A DNA stretch of 64,000 nucleotides from Brevibacillus laterosporus LMG 15441 (GCF_000219535.2 NZ_CP007806.1:2452501-2516500), one strand, 5' to 3'; numbered from the stretch's first letter, positions 16,513-25,526 are shown. Program-made: numbers and translations. Notes: generated by a model from the sequence alone, not told the origin.

Positions 16513-17967
16513 ATGTTTAAAAGAGACGCATCTGCTGCAACTTCAAATATGAATACTGTAGTTACGTTAAATCGTAAATCGTTTATTTATGCCATGATTG
16601 CAATTATTCCTGGCATGATGATGGTTATGCTCAATAGTACAGCGATGAATGTAGCTATTCCAAGCCTGACACAGGATTTTCAGGTTTCATTTGAGACATT
16701 ACAGTGGGTCATCAACGGTTATATGCTGGCGATGGCAGCTACCGTTCCAATATCAGGGTGGTTTTCTGACAGAATTGGCGCAGGCCGGGCTTATTTAATG
16801 ACGATTATGTTATTTATCTTTGGTTCACTGCTATGCTCGATGGCACAAAATTCGGAACAGCTTATCGCTTTCCGTATCATTCAGGGACTGGGTGGGGGGA
16901 TGGTTCAGCCGATTGGCATGGCAATGATTTATAGGCTGGCGCCTCCAGACAAAAAAGGACAGATTATGGGGATGATTGGTATACCTATGCTGATTGCACC
17001 AGCAACAGGACCGATTTTATCCGGTTGGTTTCTTGAGGCTATGGGTTGGCAATGGATCTTTCTGATCAATCTTCCGATCGGAACGATTGCTGTTTGGCTT
17101 GGCTTGCGCCATCTGTGTAAACATGTACATCTTCAAAAAACTCACAATAAACAGCAGCCGTTTGATCGACTTGGGGCTATGTTAGCACCAACAGCTTTTG
17201 TACTTCTTGCTTTGAGTATAAATCAGCATAGTACCAATAAGTGGGGATCCATTCTGATGGGGGGGACAGGAACTTTATTGCTGATTTGGTTGTGTATCCA
17301 TGAGCTCCGTCATGAAAACCCTATTCTAGAATTAAGGGCATTTCGTGCCTATCGCTTTCGCAGGGGCATGATTGTCAGTACAATTCAATATGCAGCTCTA
17401 AATGGATCGCTAGTATTTATTCCGATATTTTTGCAAAAATATCGTTCTTACAGCCCTTTCGATGCGGGAATAATTATGAGCATGCTTGCTATAACCTCTG
17501 GTTTGTTGATGCCAGTAGGTGGGAAAATATACGACCGCTTCGGGATCCGGCTATTAGCTTGCTCTGGTATGGGAACGATTGCTGTGGCTTTATTACTACT
17601 TTCCCGGATAAGTGACATAACACATTATCTACAAATTGCAGGAATAGTCGGTTTGCTTGGGATTGGAATGGGATTATGCATGATGTCATTAAACACATAT
17701 ATTCTACAATCAGCTCCGGCTTCGATGATCAGTAGAATCACACCTTTAACTGCAGCAGGAGCTAATCTAATCATACCGGTGGCGATTGCCTGCTTGAGTA
17801 ACTTTCAAGCAATGCGTACCTTTAGTCATACAGTAAATGAATATAAGGATAATCCGGTTGCTGCTGAAATGATTGCTTATTCTGACACCTTTTTACTGAC
17901 AGCATGCTTTGCTTTAGGCGGAGCATTTGTCAGTCTGCTGTTGAAGCCACCTCAAGATCCTACCTAA
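16513..17967 (+). CDS. DHA2-family (EmrB/QacA-type) MFS multidrug exporter, 14 TM
   Basis: The 484-residue protein has fourteen hydrophobic segments. It shows DHA2 signatures: LNSTAMNVAIPSLTQDF in TM1, WVINGYMLAMAATVPISGWFSDRIGAGRAYL (motif A), and RIIQGLGGGMVQPIGMAMIYR (motif B/C). These proton-driven pumps export lipophilic drugs or metabolites. GGAGAGAGG lies before the ATG. It is divergent from a TetR gene. No other biosynthetic gene is near, so the substrate is probably a foreign compound. Confidence 0.9.
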   Translation: MFKRDASAATSNMNTVVTLNRKSFIYAMIAIIPGMMMVMLNSTAMNVAIPSLTQDFQVSFETLQWVINGYMLAMAATVPISGWFSDRIGAGRAYLMTIMLFIFGSLLCSMAQNSEQLIAFRIIQGLGGGMVQPIGMAMIYRLAPPDKKGQIMGMIGIPMLIAPATGPILSGWFLEAMGWQWIFLINLPIGTIAVWLGLRHLCKHVHLQKTHNKQQPFDRLGAMLAPTAFVLLALSINQHSTNKWGSILMGGTGTLLLIWLCIHELRHENPILELRAFRAYRFRRGMIVSTIQYAALNGSLVFIPIFLQKYRSYSPFDAGIIMSMLAITSGLLMPVGGKIYDRFGIRLLACSGMGTIAVALLLLSRISDITHYLQIAGIVGLLGIGMGLCMMSLNTYILQSAPASMISRITPLTAAGANLIIPVAIACLSNFQAMRTFSHTVNEYKDNPVAAEMIAYSDTFLLTACFALGGAFVSLLLKPPQDPT

Positions 17968-18065
17968 CGAGTCACTATTATGACCATTAGGGATGGAAAC
18001 ATTATGAATCGATTGAAAAATGGAAAAGGAAACAAAAGCAGATATGATTCTACCATATTAGTTAC

Positions 18066-18317
18066 GTGTATGACGAAGTTGCTCCATATACAGTTTCTGA
18101 AAGTAGTCCTTATTTAGGGCAGTCTATTTTGCAATATTATAAAAATAAGGATTGGATATTGAAAAAACTAAATTCGGACATGCCGGTTGTTCACGTTCGT
18201 AACAAGGAAAATAAAATATTTTCTTATGCACCTGTTCTTCTTAAAAAAGAATGTTCGTTATATAGTTTTCATCTGAAGCAGCAAATGCTTGAAACGGTGT
18301 TAAAATGGTTTGACTAA
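18066..18317 (+). pseudogene. 3' fragment of an unknown gene
   Basis: A GTG-started frame of 83 codons (YDEVAPYTVSESSPYLGQSI to QQMLETVLKWFD) has no ribosome site and begins abruptly. The tail looks like the natural end of a larger soluble protein. I do not recognise the family. It is followed by over 400 bases of AT-rich, gene-free DNA, in keeping with a decay zone. Confidence 0.35.
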
Positions 18318-18755
18318 CTAAGCTGAGTAAAAGTACAAATGTAAGTAATCTAAAATTCACTTTCCAAATCCCGCCAATTTAATAGTTCCGTTATATTATA
18401 AGATCGTTAACAATTAATGTAAATAAAAGGATAATAAAGTAATTCATATAATCGTAAAATATTGATTTGGTGGACCAATCTTTTTAACTGATTTTGGTCT
18501 GTTTGATTGCACAAGATTACCTTATAAACAACCGGATTAAGTCTAAAATTATCTTTGTCAATTTTGGATGATTCTATATCCAATTTGGTTAAAATCGTTT
18601 ACTAAATTACACCTATTTACTTCTTGAAATGGTCTAGATTAGAGACCTTAACATTTATAATTTGATTCTAGAATTTTCATAGATCGTATTGTCTTTTTTG
18701 TTTTTTTCAAGATGTAAGATCATAAAACTATAAATGCTAGAGGAGGATATTTTTT
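18318..18755. other. AT-rich gene-free stretch
   Basis: I see no gene. Several TTGATT/TTGGTT-type and TATAAT-like words occur, and GGTCTAGATTAGAGACC (18632-18648) is a near-perfect short dyad. The promoter of the interrupted gene at 18756 should lie here. Confidence 0.35.
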
Positions 18756-19160
18756 ATGAGTGAACAACATATTTTTTGGACGAGTGATCCTTTAGACTTT
18801 GTAAAACAAGCAAAAAAGAGCAAAGAGATATTACAAGCAGTAGTTTAGAAAATTGAATCAAAAGATATCCCTTTAAGACTAGAAGGAGAAACGAAAATTG
18901 AACGAAGAGAAATTGTTCACTTAGACCTTGGTGGTGTTAAGGCGACTTGCTCAGATGAAGGGTTTTCTGAACATGATTTTATTTCATTGAAGGGATTCGT
19001 TAGGCATACCGATAACGTTATTGTTTTAGATGTAATTCAAGGTGATTCTCCAGATGAATTTATTGTAATTGTTTCTCGGAAAAAAGCAGAAACCATTCTA
19101 GCTGAATTTATTACCTCATTCCAAACTACGAAGAAGGGAGGAATGAGGTTTTTTACTACA
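18756..19160 (+). pseudogene. Unknown gene with an in-frame amber codon
   Basis: AGAGGAGG precedes ATG 18756, and the frame reads MSEQHIFWTSDPLDFVKQAK, KSKEILQAVV before a TAG at 18846. The same frame then stays open for over 100 codons (KIESKDIPLRLEGETKIERR, EIVHLDLGGVKATCSDEGFS, DFISLKGFVRHTDNVIVLDV to KKAETILAEFITSF). The sequence on both sides of the TAG reads as one soluble alpha/beta protein, so this is a nonsense-mutated gene or, less likely, a readthrough. The end is approximate: the frame continues to 19304 but the coding character fades near 19130. Family unknown. A second small gene follows with its own ribosome site. Confidence 0.5.
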
Positions 19161-19182
19161 ATAAACAACTGGAGGATTTATT

Positions 19183-19380
19183 TTGGAATCATTGAATTGG
19201 TTGGATCAATTGGAACCCTCGAACGAGGCAGAATGGTTAGTATCGGAACTAAAGCAGGGTGGAAATGTAGATCAAAACTACCTTTTTTTAAACTTAATCT
19301 CTAAAAATCTGCGTTATTTCATTTACCAAATTAAAAACGAAACTTTTGTGATGGAATCTATAGGATTGATGCTCTTCACT
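19183..19380 (+). pseudogene. Small unknown gene, 3' end disrupted
   Basis: TTG 19183 is preceded by CTGGAGGAT, and about 60 residues look like a natural acidic helical head (MESLNWLDQLEPSNEAEWLV, SELKQGGNVDQNYLFLNLIS, KNLRYFIYQIKNETF). Then the frame runs into the hairpin at 19401 and an unnatural hydrophobic tail. The 5' end overlaps the previous broken gene, so the two probably formed a pair. Family not recognised. Confidence 0.4.
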
Positions 19381-19400
19381 AGAAAAATCAACGATATAAA

Positions 19401-19470
19401 AAAGCCCCCTCTGATACAGGTTATGATATTTCACCTGTCTATCTGGAGGGGAGCATATATTTTTTTTATT
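19401..19470. terminator. Bidirectional hairpin between fragment and laccase; repeat copy 2
   Basis: CCCCTC (19406-19411) pairs with GAGGGG (19446-19451). There are A-rich bases on the left and a T-run on the right, so it can terminate from both sides, including the laccase gene on the minus strand. It contains TATTTCACCTGTCTA (19427-19441), shared with 15381-15395. Confidence 0.55.
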
Positions 19471-21142
19471 TTTTAGGGTTGCGTTCTTTACATTTACAGT
19501 TTTCATCGTCCTCATGACAACATTGGGTGAATGAATCGTCCCGGCATACACCTCGAATAGGGATGCATGGATCAAAATCGTGGTTTTTGAGTACTTCGTA
19601 TGGTCGCATCATATCATGATCTTCATGTTCAAGGATATGGCAATGCCAAACATAAGTTCCGGTAAACGGCCCAAAACGTGCAATGATACGGGTAACTTCA
19701 CCAGGGTTTGCACGTACCGTATCTTTCCAACCCATTTCATTCGGATCAGGTTCCTTTGCTTTTCCTACATCAATGATATTCCCATTTTCATCCACGGTAA
19801 TTGGTGCTCGATTGAGAATCTGGAATTGAATCAGATGCAAATGAATCGGATGGGTATCAGGGGTTACATTATAAAGTTCCCAAATTTCGATTGTTCCATT
19901 ATATGGTGTTTCTGTAATTAAATCGAACCACCTCATGTTATTGAGTAAGAGCAACGGTCGTCCAAATTGATCGGTACTTTCAACTAAAAAGTTTTTTCGG
20001 ACAGTTATAGCATCTTTAGGATCAAGTTTCTCCAAGCAACTTAGTCTTTTGGGAACTTTACTGTTATCCTTCTTGAACCCTTTTTGTTTAACGCGAAATT
20101 CCATAATTTGCGAAATGTCTGGTGACGGAGGAGTTCCATCAGGAAAAGGTGCTGGTGCATCATTTGTCAGTATGATATTCTCCCCTTTATGTCTGGAGAA
20201 ATCGATGATTACATCTGCTCGTTCTGCCGGAGCCAGTATAATTTCAGAAATCGGTACAGGTTTTTTCAATAACCCACCATCCGTACCGATTTGGATGAAA
20301 TCTTGACCTGAACTCAATCGCATACGGTAAAAACGGGAATTGGAACCATTGAGGATTCGAAATCGGTATTTTCGCGGTTGGACTTCAAGATAGGGCCACA
20401 CTTTTCCATTGACGAGAATCGTATTTCCGAAAAATTCCGGAACAACCGATGGATTCGGGAGGTCTGGATCGGTTGGAGGAGGTGGCTGTGGTGCAGGTGG
20501 TGGTTCTTGGCCGGGCTGGGATGGATAGAAGAGCTGACCGTCAGGATAGAAGGAACGATCCTGGATCACTAAGGGAATTTCATATTTTCCTCGCGGGAGA
20601 TTCAGTTTTTCCTCTTTCTGATCTCGAATAAGATAAAACCCTGCTAACCCGGCATACACATTTAATCGAGTGATCCCAAGGGCATGATCATGATACCAGA
20701 GAGTAGTCGGACGCTGACAATTCGGATAGTAGTAAACTTCATGCAAGAATTTGCTGCCGACGTTTTCGTAGTTTTTGGTAAACCAGGCTTCTGGATATCC
20801 GTCATTTTCCGGGCGAACACGCCCCCCATGCAAGTGGGTCACCGTTCTGACAGAAGGTTGACTAGGATCGGCACCATGAACGGTCGTATCTACTGGCAGA
20901 AGGTGTTGATAAGGTAGTTTATTTTCCCACTTCACAAGAATGGGACGATTCCTGCGAACATTAAATGTCGGACCTGGGTACATATCGTTATAGCCCCAAA
21001 CGGTAGTCGGCGGTAGATCTCGATGTAGTTTTTGTTGGATTTGCCTCATCTTTACCTCATAAAAAGGTATGCCATCACGTTTACCTTTTGGTTCAATAAC
21101 AGGAGGAATAGGTAATGCATCTACAAATTTCTTTAGAGACAC
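19466..21142 (-). CDS. cotA: CotA-type spore-coat multicopper oxidase (laccase)
   Basis: The GTG at 21142 with AAAGGAG nine bases upstream gives 558 residues. All four copper motifs are present: HLHGGRVRPENDG, LWYHDHALGITRLN, PIHLHLIQF and VWHCHILEHEDHDMMRP, holding the type 1 site (H, C, H, M) and the trinuclear cluster. LKKFVDALPIPPVIEPKG and the proline-rich linker (residues about 200-230) are typical of Bacillales CotA, which oxidises phenols or bilirubin in the outer spore coat. No signal peptide is seen, as expected for a coat protein made in the mother cell. The C-terminus has an added Cys-rich tail (CIPIRGVCRDDSFTQCCHED, CKCKE) of about 40 residues, longer than the B. subtilis form. 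Confidence 0.9.
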   Translation of the reverse strand: MSLKKFVDALPIPPVIEPKGKRDGIPFYEVKMRQIQQKLHRDLPPTTVWGYNDMYPGPTFNVRRNRPILVKWENKLPYQHLLPVDTTVHGADPSQPSVRTVTHLHGGRVRPENDGYPEAWFTKNYENVGSKFLHEVYYYPNCQRPTTLWYHDHALGITRLNVYAGLAGFYLIRDQKEEKLNLPRGKYEIPLVIQDRSFYPDGQLFYPSQPGQEPPPAPQPPPPTDPDLPNPSVVPEFFGNTILVNGKVWPYLEVQPRKYRFRILNGSNSRFYRMRLSSGQDFIQIGTDGGLLKKPVPISEIILAPAERADVIIDFSRHKGENIILTNDAPAPFPDGTPPSPDISQIMEFRVKQKGFKKDNSKVPKRLSCLEKLDPKDAITVRKNFLVESTDQFGRPLLLLNNMRWFDLITETPYNGTIEIWELYNVTPDTHPIHLHLIQFQILNRAPITVDENGNIIDVGKAKEPDPNEMGWKDTVRANPGEVTRIIARFGPFTGTYVWHCHILEHEDHDMMRPYEVLKNHDFDPCIPIRGVCRDDSFTQCCHEDDENCKCKERNPKK

Positions 21143-21326
21143 TTCGTTCTCACTCCTTTAAACCAATTTAATATTGTTTTAGCTTGTTTATATTATGAGG
21201 GAATATATAAATAGGATTTGGCTAATGGTAGGGGGCCCACTAACATTTCGCAAAAATATATGTTAGCCCCGAACATATCCGATTTGGCGTTTTTTATACT
21301 CTGAGCTGGTCTGGAATATACCATTT

Positions 21327-21356
21327 AAGAATGGACAAGAATGGACAAGAATGGGC
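21327..21356 (+). repeat. Three-unit tandem repeat of a 10-mer
   Basis: AAGAATGGAC occurs three times in a row, the last unit with one change (AAGAATGGGC). There are no spacers, so it is not a CRISPR. It probably arose by slippage. Confidence 0.8.
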
Positions 21357-21761
21357 AATCTAGTACCAAAAATCGAACATGTCTCTAGATACTTTGATTA
21401 GACGAAGAGAAAATATACGCAAAAGCAGATATTAAAGACATATAGATTGTTGGAGAAAATCTCGCTAAGATTCAAAAGGATGACTCAGTAAATTTTAAAA
21501 GGATTAGTCAAGAATTGATAAGCGAAAAGCTTCCCTTGAAAGAAATTGCATTCTTCCATTAAATCCTACAACTATGAAGGTAGAAATTTATTGAATATCT
21601 GCAAGAGTAACGCAAGAAAATATAGGTCATACATGCACTTTTATGACTTAGAAAAGATAGAGTTTAATTTGATAGGGGGAATCATTTGGCTATTGAGATG
21701 TTATAGACTTTGAAGGAATAAATGATAACTTTGTTCACAGAACAATTACAATAGCAAATAG

Positions 21762-21833
21762 GACAGAAAAAATCCATTCTTAGAAATACGGCCTGAAATA
21801 ACCGTTAACCAAAAATGGATTTTTTCTGTCTTT
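21762..21833 (+). terminator. Strong hairpin terminator without an intact upstream gene
   Basis: GACAGAAAAAATCCATT (21762-21778) pairs perfectly with AATGGATTTTTTCTGTC (21814-21830), followed by TTTTG. The gene it once served is probably the decayed frame near 21400-21700. Confidence 0.6.
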
Positions 21834-21929
21834 TGCTTGATTTATCTGCGTGCACTTTTATTGAATGCGGAAGGCGCTCCAGGAATAGCATTTCATAACA
21901 AAAAAACATGAAGCTAAGTAGTATATTAT

Positions 21930-22146
21930 GAACCAAGACTGGTTTGGTATTATATGGGCGATTATGAACGTGGTAACGGATAGAATATGGTTTTCCAAAT
22001 GCTTCGTTTTCAGAACAGTATCAGGATGGAAGTGGTGCGAATGGTAGTATACAAGAAGATGAATTGATTAAAAAATACAATAGTAGATTGATAGTTGGGA
22101 TTATACCCAACCAATAAAAAATAATTTTTCAGTAACCCAAAAATAA
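21930..22146 (+). pseudogene. Decayed paralogue of the 139-residue protein at 8432
   Basis: In shifting frames this stretch encodes YYMGDYERGNG, then GFPNASFSEQYQDGSGANGS, IQEDELIKKYN, and finally DYTQPIKNNFS. These align with YYMDDMNEG, GFPNARYFEKYEDGSTMDGI, PADELLTKYN and DYTQPIKNNFS of the 8432 gene. At least two frameshifts and a stop break it and the first half is missing. Similarity continues past the stop into a degraded terminator and the following 40 bases (CTTGTTTATTGGTATGTGCC), so a whole segment was duplicated. Confidence 0.75.
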
Positions 22147-22313
22147 GAGGAGCTAAAGAATTTCCTCACGATACGGCTAATCATTGTGTTGTGGTTCTTG
22201 TTTATTGGTATGTGCCTTCCGCCTAGCATCACCTTCAATCGCCAGAATATTTAAAAAGTGATTTTTAAACTTGGTGGCGTTAGCTACAAGATTAGTAGAG
22301 CGGATTGCGTAGA

Positions 22314-22514
22314 TCAAACCGCAGAAAAAAGACCATCATCACTTTGAAAGGATAACGGTCTTTTATGCTTTTTCTGTTTCAATTTTTCCGCTTTTGTTTT
22401 TGTTCGACGCTGGGTCATATCGACCAGGGCAAAAATGCTCCTGTTAAGTTCGGGATTCCGTTTCCCTTCGCGGATCATTTTATCCCGGTGCTTGCGTGCG
22501 CTGCTCTTTGCCAT
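22314..22514 (-). CDS. Small basic conserved protein, 66 residues
   Basis: AAAGGAG eight bases before ATG 22514 supports the start. The product (MAKSSARKHRDKMIREGKRN, PELNRSIFALVDMTQRRTKT, KAEKLKQKKHKR) is very rich in Lys and Arg, with no Cys, and recalls small conserved Bacillales proteins of unknown role, possibly nucleic-acid or ribosome associated. The last 15 codons overlap a hairpin (AAAAGACC with GGTCTTTT, 22327-22364) that would terminate transcription on this strand. Confidence 0.65.
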   Translation of the reverse strand: MAKSSARKHRDKMIREGKRNPELNRSIFALVDMTQRRTKTKAEKLKQKKHKRPLSFQSDDGLFSAV

Positions 22515-22671
22515 TTAATTCACTCCTTTGTGATGTACGGCTGTGTTTACTGTTATCATAATCCGGTTTGAGAGACAATGCAAACAAAACAGGCTTGCCA
22601 AGCCTTGATAATTGTCCATTCCAATCGGCAGGGCATGCATATGATGATACTGACGGGAGGTGACATTCTGC

Positions 22672-22938
22672 ATGCTCAAAAAAACAGCAACCCGCAAAGT
22701 CGAGAACCAAGTCTATTCCAACCGTGTCGCCAGATCCGAGTTCGACCGGAAATGGAGAACCATTGTGTCAAAAAGCGGCTACGTGATCTATATTGCAACA
22801 GCCAATCGCGCGAAAGTGACCGTCTTGTTAACTAACGGTTCGAGCAAGCTGCTCATTTTCAACAAGGGCGGACGAGTATTGGTTGGCGGCGGCGGAACGA
22901 GCCATTACAGCAAGCCGCATATAGCTAAGAATTTGTAG
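22672..22938 (+). CDS. Small conserved protein, 88 residues, divergent from the basic protein
   Basis: GGGAGGTGA well placed before ATG 22672 marks the start. The product is basic and beta-rich (TRKVENQVYSNRVARSEFDR, KWRTIVSKSGYVIYIATANR, KVTVLLTNGSSKLLIFNKGG) and ends in a Gly-rich SHYSKPHIAKNL. I do not recognise a family. The good ribosome site, natural start and downstream terminator argue that it is a real gene. Confidence 0.6.
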   Translation: MLKKTATRKVENQVYSNRVARSEFDRKWRTIVSKSGYVIYIATANRAKVTVLLTNGSSKLLIFNKGGRVLVGGGGTSHYSKPHIAKNL

Positions 22939-22958
22939 ATAGAATGTAAAAGAGAATG

Positions 22959-22993
22959 GTCCTGCTTAAACCTTTGTGGAGAGCAGGACTTCT
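22959..22993 (+). terminator. Terminator of the 88-residue gene
   Basis: GTCCTGCT pairs with AGCAGGAC around a 15-base loop, followed by TTCTTCT. Confidence 0.6.
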
Positions 22994-23072
22994 TCTAGAT
23001 GGACCAATCACTAGTCTTGCTGGCTGACCATTTCGGTCATTATTGGGCATGTATTTATCTGTGGGAACGAAA

Positions 23073-23405
23073 TTAGATTTGAAACAAAAAGCGTAAAATT
23101 ATAATGGAAATAATACCTCCCAGTACGGTTCCCAGTAAACTACGTGTTTTTATCGCAATATAAAAAGTCGGTATGGCTGCTAAAAATTCAATGTTATTTG
23201 TAAGGGATGCAATCTTTCCATCATGTATAAATATCTCTTGACCAATCAAAGCAGCTATAACAGAAATGGGGACATAATTTAACCATCGCATTCCCCATTC
23301 TGGTAATTCGAAACGACTTAGTACCATGAGGGGAACGACCCTTGGAATGAACGTTACAAAAGCTGACCCTAGAATAATCAAAAAAACTTCCCATCTTACT
23401 TCCAT
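23073..23405 (-). CDS. azlD: AzlD-type branched-chain amino acid exporter small subunit
   Basis: The 110-residue protein has four hydrophobic segments (FLIILGSAFVTFIPRVVPLM, YVPISVIAALIGQEIF, ILAAIPTFYIAIKTRSLLG, GGIISIIILRFL). FIPRVVPL near the start is the AzlD signature. The gene overlaps the end of the AzlC gene by ten bases, so the two are co-translated as the usual two-component exporter. Confidence 0.9.
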   Translation of the reverse strand: MEVRWEVFLIILGSAFVTFIPRVVPLMVLSRFELPEWGMRWLNYVPISVIAALIGQEIFIHDGKIASLTNNIEFLAAIPTFYIAIKTRSLLGTVLGGIISIIILRFLFQI

Positions 23406-24124
23406 TTTTCCACCACCATTCCTATTGTTGAAGCAATAATTGTAGCAACAATAACACCCATACTGCTGGACAACAAGAAAGTACTTCCCACAGCAATGAC
23501 AACTGCTATAATTGCGACAACTATATCAAGTTTGATTTTACTTCGTCCTAACATTGTTAGTATAAGAATTCCAATAAACATGGCTGGCAAGGCAAATCCT
23601 AGACCGAATTTTTCAGGATTTGAAATCCATTGCGCCAAAAATGCTCCTGCTAAATTAGCAACAAACCAATTTAGATAAGCTGTTATGTTGAGGCCATGCA
23701 TCCATTTTTCACTGATTTGGTTTTTTTTCGCAGTCTCACTAATAGCGACACCGAATGTCTCATCGGTGAGGAGAGAACCTACTAGCATGTTCCTAAGTGG
23801 AGAAAGATGCCGAAAATAAGGTGCTAGGGCTGCACTAAGTAAAATATGACGAAGATTAACAAATAAAATAGTAATAATAATGGCAGTAAGAGAACTACCT
23901 GTTGCCATCATTCCTGCAGCAATAAACTGAGCTGAGCCAGCATAGAGAATTAAACTGATCAGAGCTATCTCAGCTATGCTAAGTCCTGCAGCCTTTTGAA
24001 TAACACCAGCAGCTATTCCGATACTTAAATAACCCAGTAATGTAGGGATACAATCTTTTACTCCTTTGATAAAGCTATCTTCATACCTCTGAGACGAATT
24101 CATTTGGACGTTCGATAGGCTCAT
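23396..24124 (-). CDS. azlC: AzlC-type branched-chain amino acid exporter large subunit
   Basis: The 242-residue membrane protein has the AzlC pattern: LLGYLSIGIAAGVIQKAAGL, AEIALISLILYAGSAQFIAA, LFVNLRHILLSAALAPYF and LTDETFGVA. AzlC with AzlD exports leucine, isoleucine, valine and toxic analogues. A GGAGGG ribosome site precedes ATG 24124. A TrmB-type regulator gene lies 80 nt upstream on the same strand and may control the pair. Confidence 0.92.
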   Translation of the reverse strand: MSLSNVQMNSSQRYEDSFIKGVKDCIPTLLGYLSIGIAAGVIQKAAGLSIAEIALISLILYAGSAQFIAAGMMATGSSLTAIIITILFVNLRHILLSAALAPYFRHLSPLRNMLVGSLLTDETFGVAISETAKKNQISEKWMHGLNITAYLNWFVANLAGAFLAQWISNPEKFGLGFALPAMFIGILILTMLGRSKIKLDIVVAIIAVVIAVGSTFLLSSSMGVIVATIIASTIGMVVEKWK

Positions 24125-24193
24125 TTCATTCCCTCCTTATTTTTGGAAATTAGAAGCTAACACAATAACTACTACGAAAAAATGAAAGAAAAT

Positions 24194-24216
24194 ACGGTTC
24201 AAGTTATTTGAACCGT
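24194..24216 (-). terminator. Hairpin at the end of the TrmB-type gene
   Basis: ACGGTTCAA and TTGAACCGT flank a five-base loop. On the minus strand the tail is ATTTTCTTTCATTTTTT. The arm overlaps the last codons of the regulator gene, so azlCD may rely on its own promoter or on readthrough. Confidence 0.5.
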
Positions 24217-25013
24217 TTTCCAGTAACAACATGAAATAGGTTAGGGTCGTTTTTCCAGAGAGCTTCTGTTTTCTCTGGACCAATTTCTTTAACTAATTCT
24301 GAAAACATAATGTCATGCCTGATGTATTCCATTGCGATTAATACAAGTGCTGGATCTTCTGTTTTTATCGCCCATGCAGGTGTATTTGGAGAAAAATTTG
24401 CAATTAATACTTCTTTATTGTCGCGCGCAACAATCGTTAATCGACCATTCATACGTTCCTCAGCTACTTCTGGAGCCATGTAATTGTGGTGAGTAGTTAC
24501 ACCAAGCTGAATCTCAGGTGCTCCAAAAAGAATAGAAAAAACATGGATTTCATCATTTACACGCCTATCTATAGCACTTTTTATACAAGAGACCTGTGGT
24601 TCCCAAATCGACAACCATAGTTCTTCTTCTGCTTTATCTATCATGTCAATCATTTCGGCATCAACATATTCATCACTGCTGATGCGTCGAATGACATCTA
24701 CTTCCTGTTCACTTTCTAAAGCAGATAAATTCTTTTCAAGATAATCCATAGAATTTTCGAAGTTATTACGCAATCGGCGGATTAATTCTTTTGCTGGTAA
24801 GGGTGCATAGGTCACAGGGTCAGAAGGTACTACATAAACCGCACCTTTATCTATTAATTTTGCCAATACTTCATAGATCGTTGAACGAGGTACACTTGAT
24901 CTTTTACTTATTTCATATCCTGTTATGGGGTAATTTTTTAAAAGTCCGATATATGCTTTACATTCATATTGCGAAAAGCCCCATTTCTGAAGTTCTTTGT
25001 AGAGTTCTTCCAT
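24204..25013 (-). CDS. TrmB-family transcriptional regulator
   Basis: The 269-residue protein has an N-terminal TrmB winged helix (YKELQKWGFSQYECKAYIGL, YPITGYEISKRSSVPRSTIY, EVLAKLIDKGAVYVVPSDPV), a coiled-coil linker around residues 90-115, and a phospholipase-D-like C-terminal sensor (EELWLSIWEPQVSCIKSAID). TrmB proteins bind sugars or other small molecules and repress or activate neighbours. Being immediately upstream of azlCD suggests control of amino acid export, which is inference. The ATG has GGAGTTATC just upstream. Confidence 0.85.
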   Translation of the reverse strand: MEELYKELQKWGFSQYECKAYIGLLKNYPITGYEISKRSSVPRSTIYEVLAKLIDKGAVYVVPSDPVTYAPLPAKELIRRLRNNFENSMDYLEKNLSALESEQEVDVIRRISSDEYVDAEMIDMIDKAEEELWLSIWEPQVSCIKSAIDRRVNDEIHVFSILFGAPEIQLGVTTHHNYMAPEVAEERMNGRLTIVARDNKEVLIANFSPNTPAWAIKTEDPALVLIAMEYIRHDIMFSELVKEIGPEKTEALWKNDPNLFHVVTGKRFK

Positions 25014-25369
25014 GATAACTCCTTTAGTAGTTAGTGTAGTACTTACTATAATTTAAAATGAATTATCTGTCAAAGCTATTCACTAATCCTAGTTGCTTAT
25101 CTTCAACTAAACTGCCCCATTTGTTTAAAAGAAAATCTTCACCATTTTGATGCTATATTTTCGTATTATTCTTCAATTGTATTGAAACGATCCTCAACAA
25201 TTTTGATTATTCATAAGATTATGATGATAGTGGAGATTCTAGTGCATTGGTAAGCTTCACTTTAACCACTAGCATGGATTGATATCTAAAATTATTTTCA
25301 TCAAATTAGTCGATATATTCAAAGGAATAAACTCTATCTGTTGCCATTTTTATTATAAATGAGTTACAT

Positions 25370-25410
25370 AAATCCCCCTACCATTATATTAATGAATGGC
25401 AGGGGGATTT
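25370..25410. terminator. Hairpin, possibly bidirectional
   Basis: AAATCCCCCTACCATT pairs with AATGGCAGGGGGATTT with one mismatch around an AT-rich loop. Both sides carry weak T or A tails. Confidence 0.55.
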
Positions 25411-25481
25411 GTATCCTTGTTTCTATAGGCACCTACGATACATCCACAGCAGGGGATACCGTACATGTCCAGTATCTAAAC

Positions 25482-25526
25482 GGAACCAAAATCGAGAAAG
25501 CTTTCAACTCATTGGTTCCTTTTTTG
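25482..25526 (+). terminator. Terminator of the plus-strand coding scrap
   Basis: GGAACCAA (25482-25489) pairs with TTGGTTCC (25512-25519), followed by TTTTTTG. It belongs to the missing gene whose tail is the VHVQYLNGTKIEKAF fragment. Confidence 0.6.

Larger units (their letters stand above)
21143..21929. other. Decayed stretch upstream of the laccase
   Basis: There is no intact gene. A short tandem repeat (three AAGAATGGAC units, 21327-21356) and a strong hairpin (21762-21830) are present. A plus-strand patch near 21400-21700 (NFKRISQELISEKLPLKEIA in one frame) reads like the remnant of a soluble protein gene. The laccase promoter should lie just right of 21150; a mother-cell sigma factor is expected but not shown. 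Confidence 0.4.

Noticed and set aside
19580-20917. Several plus-strand frames across the laccase gene
   Set aside because: Shadows of the strongly supported multicopper oxidase on the other strand.
21327-21356. Possible CRISPR-like repeat
   Set aside because: Only three direct 10-base units without spacers and no cas genes in the window.
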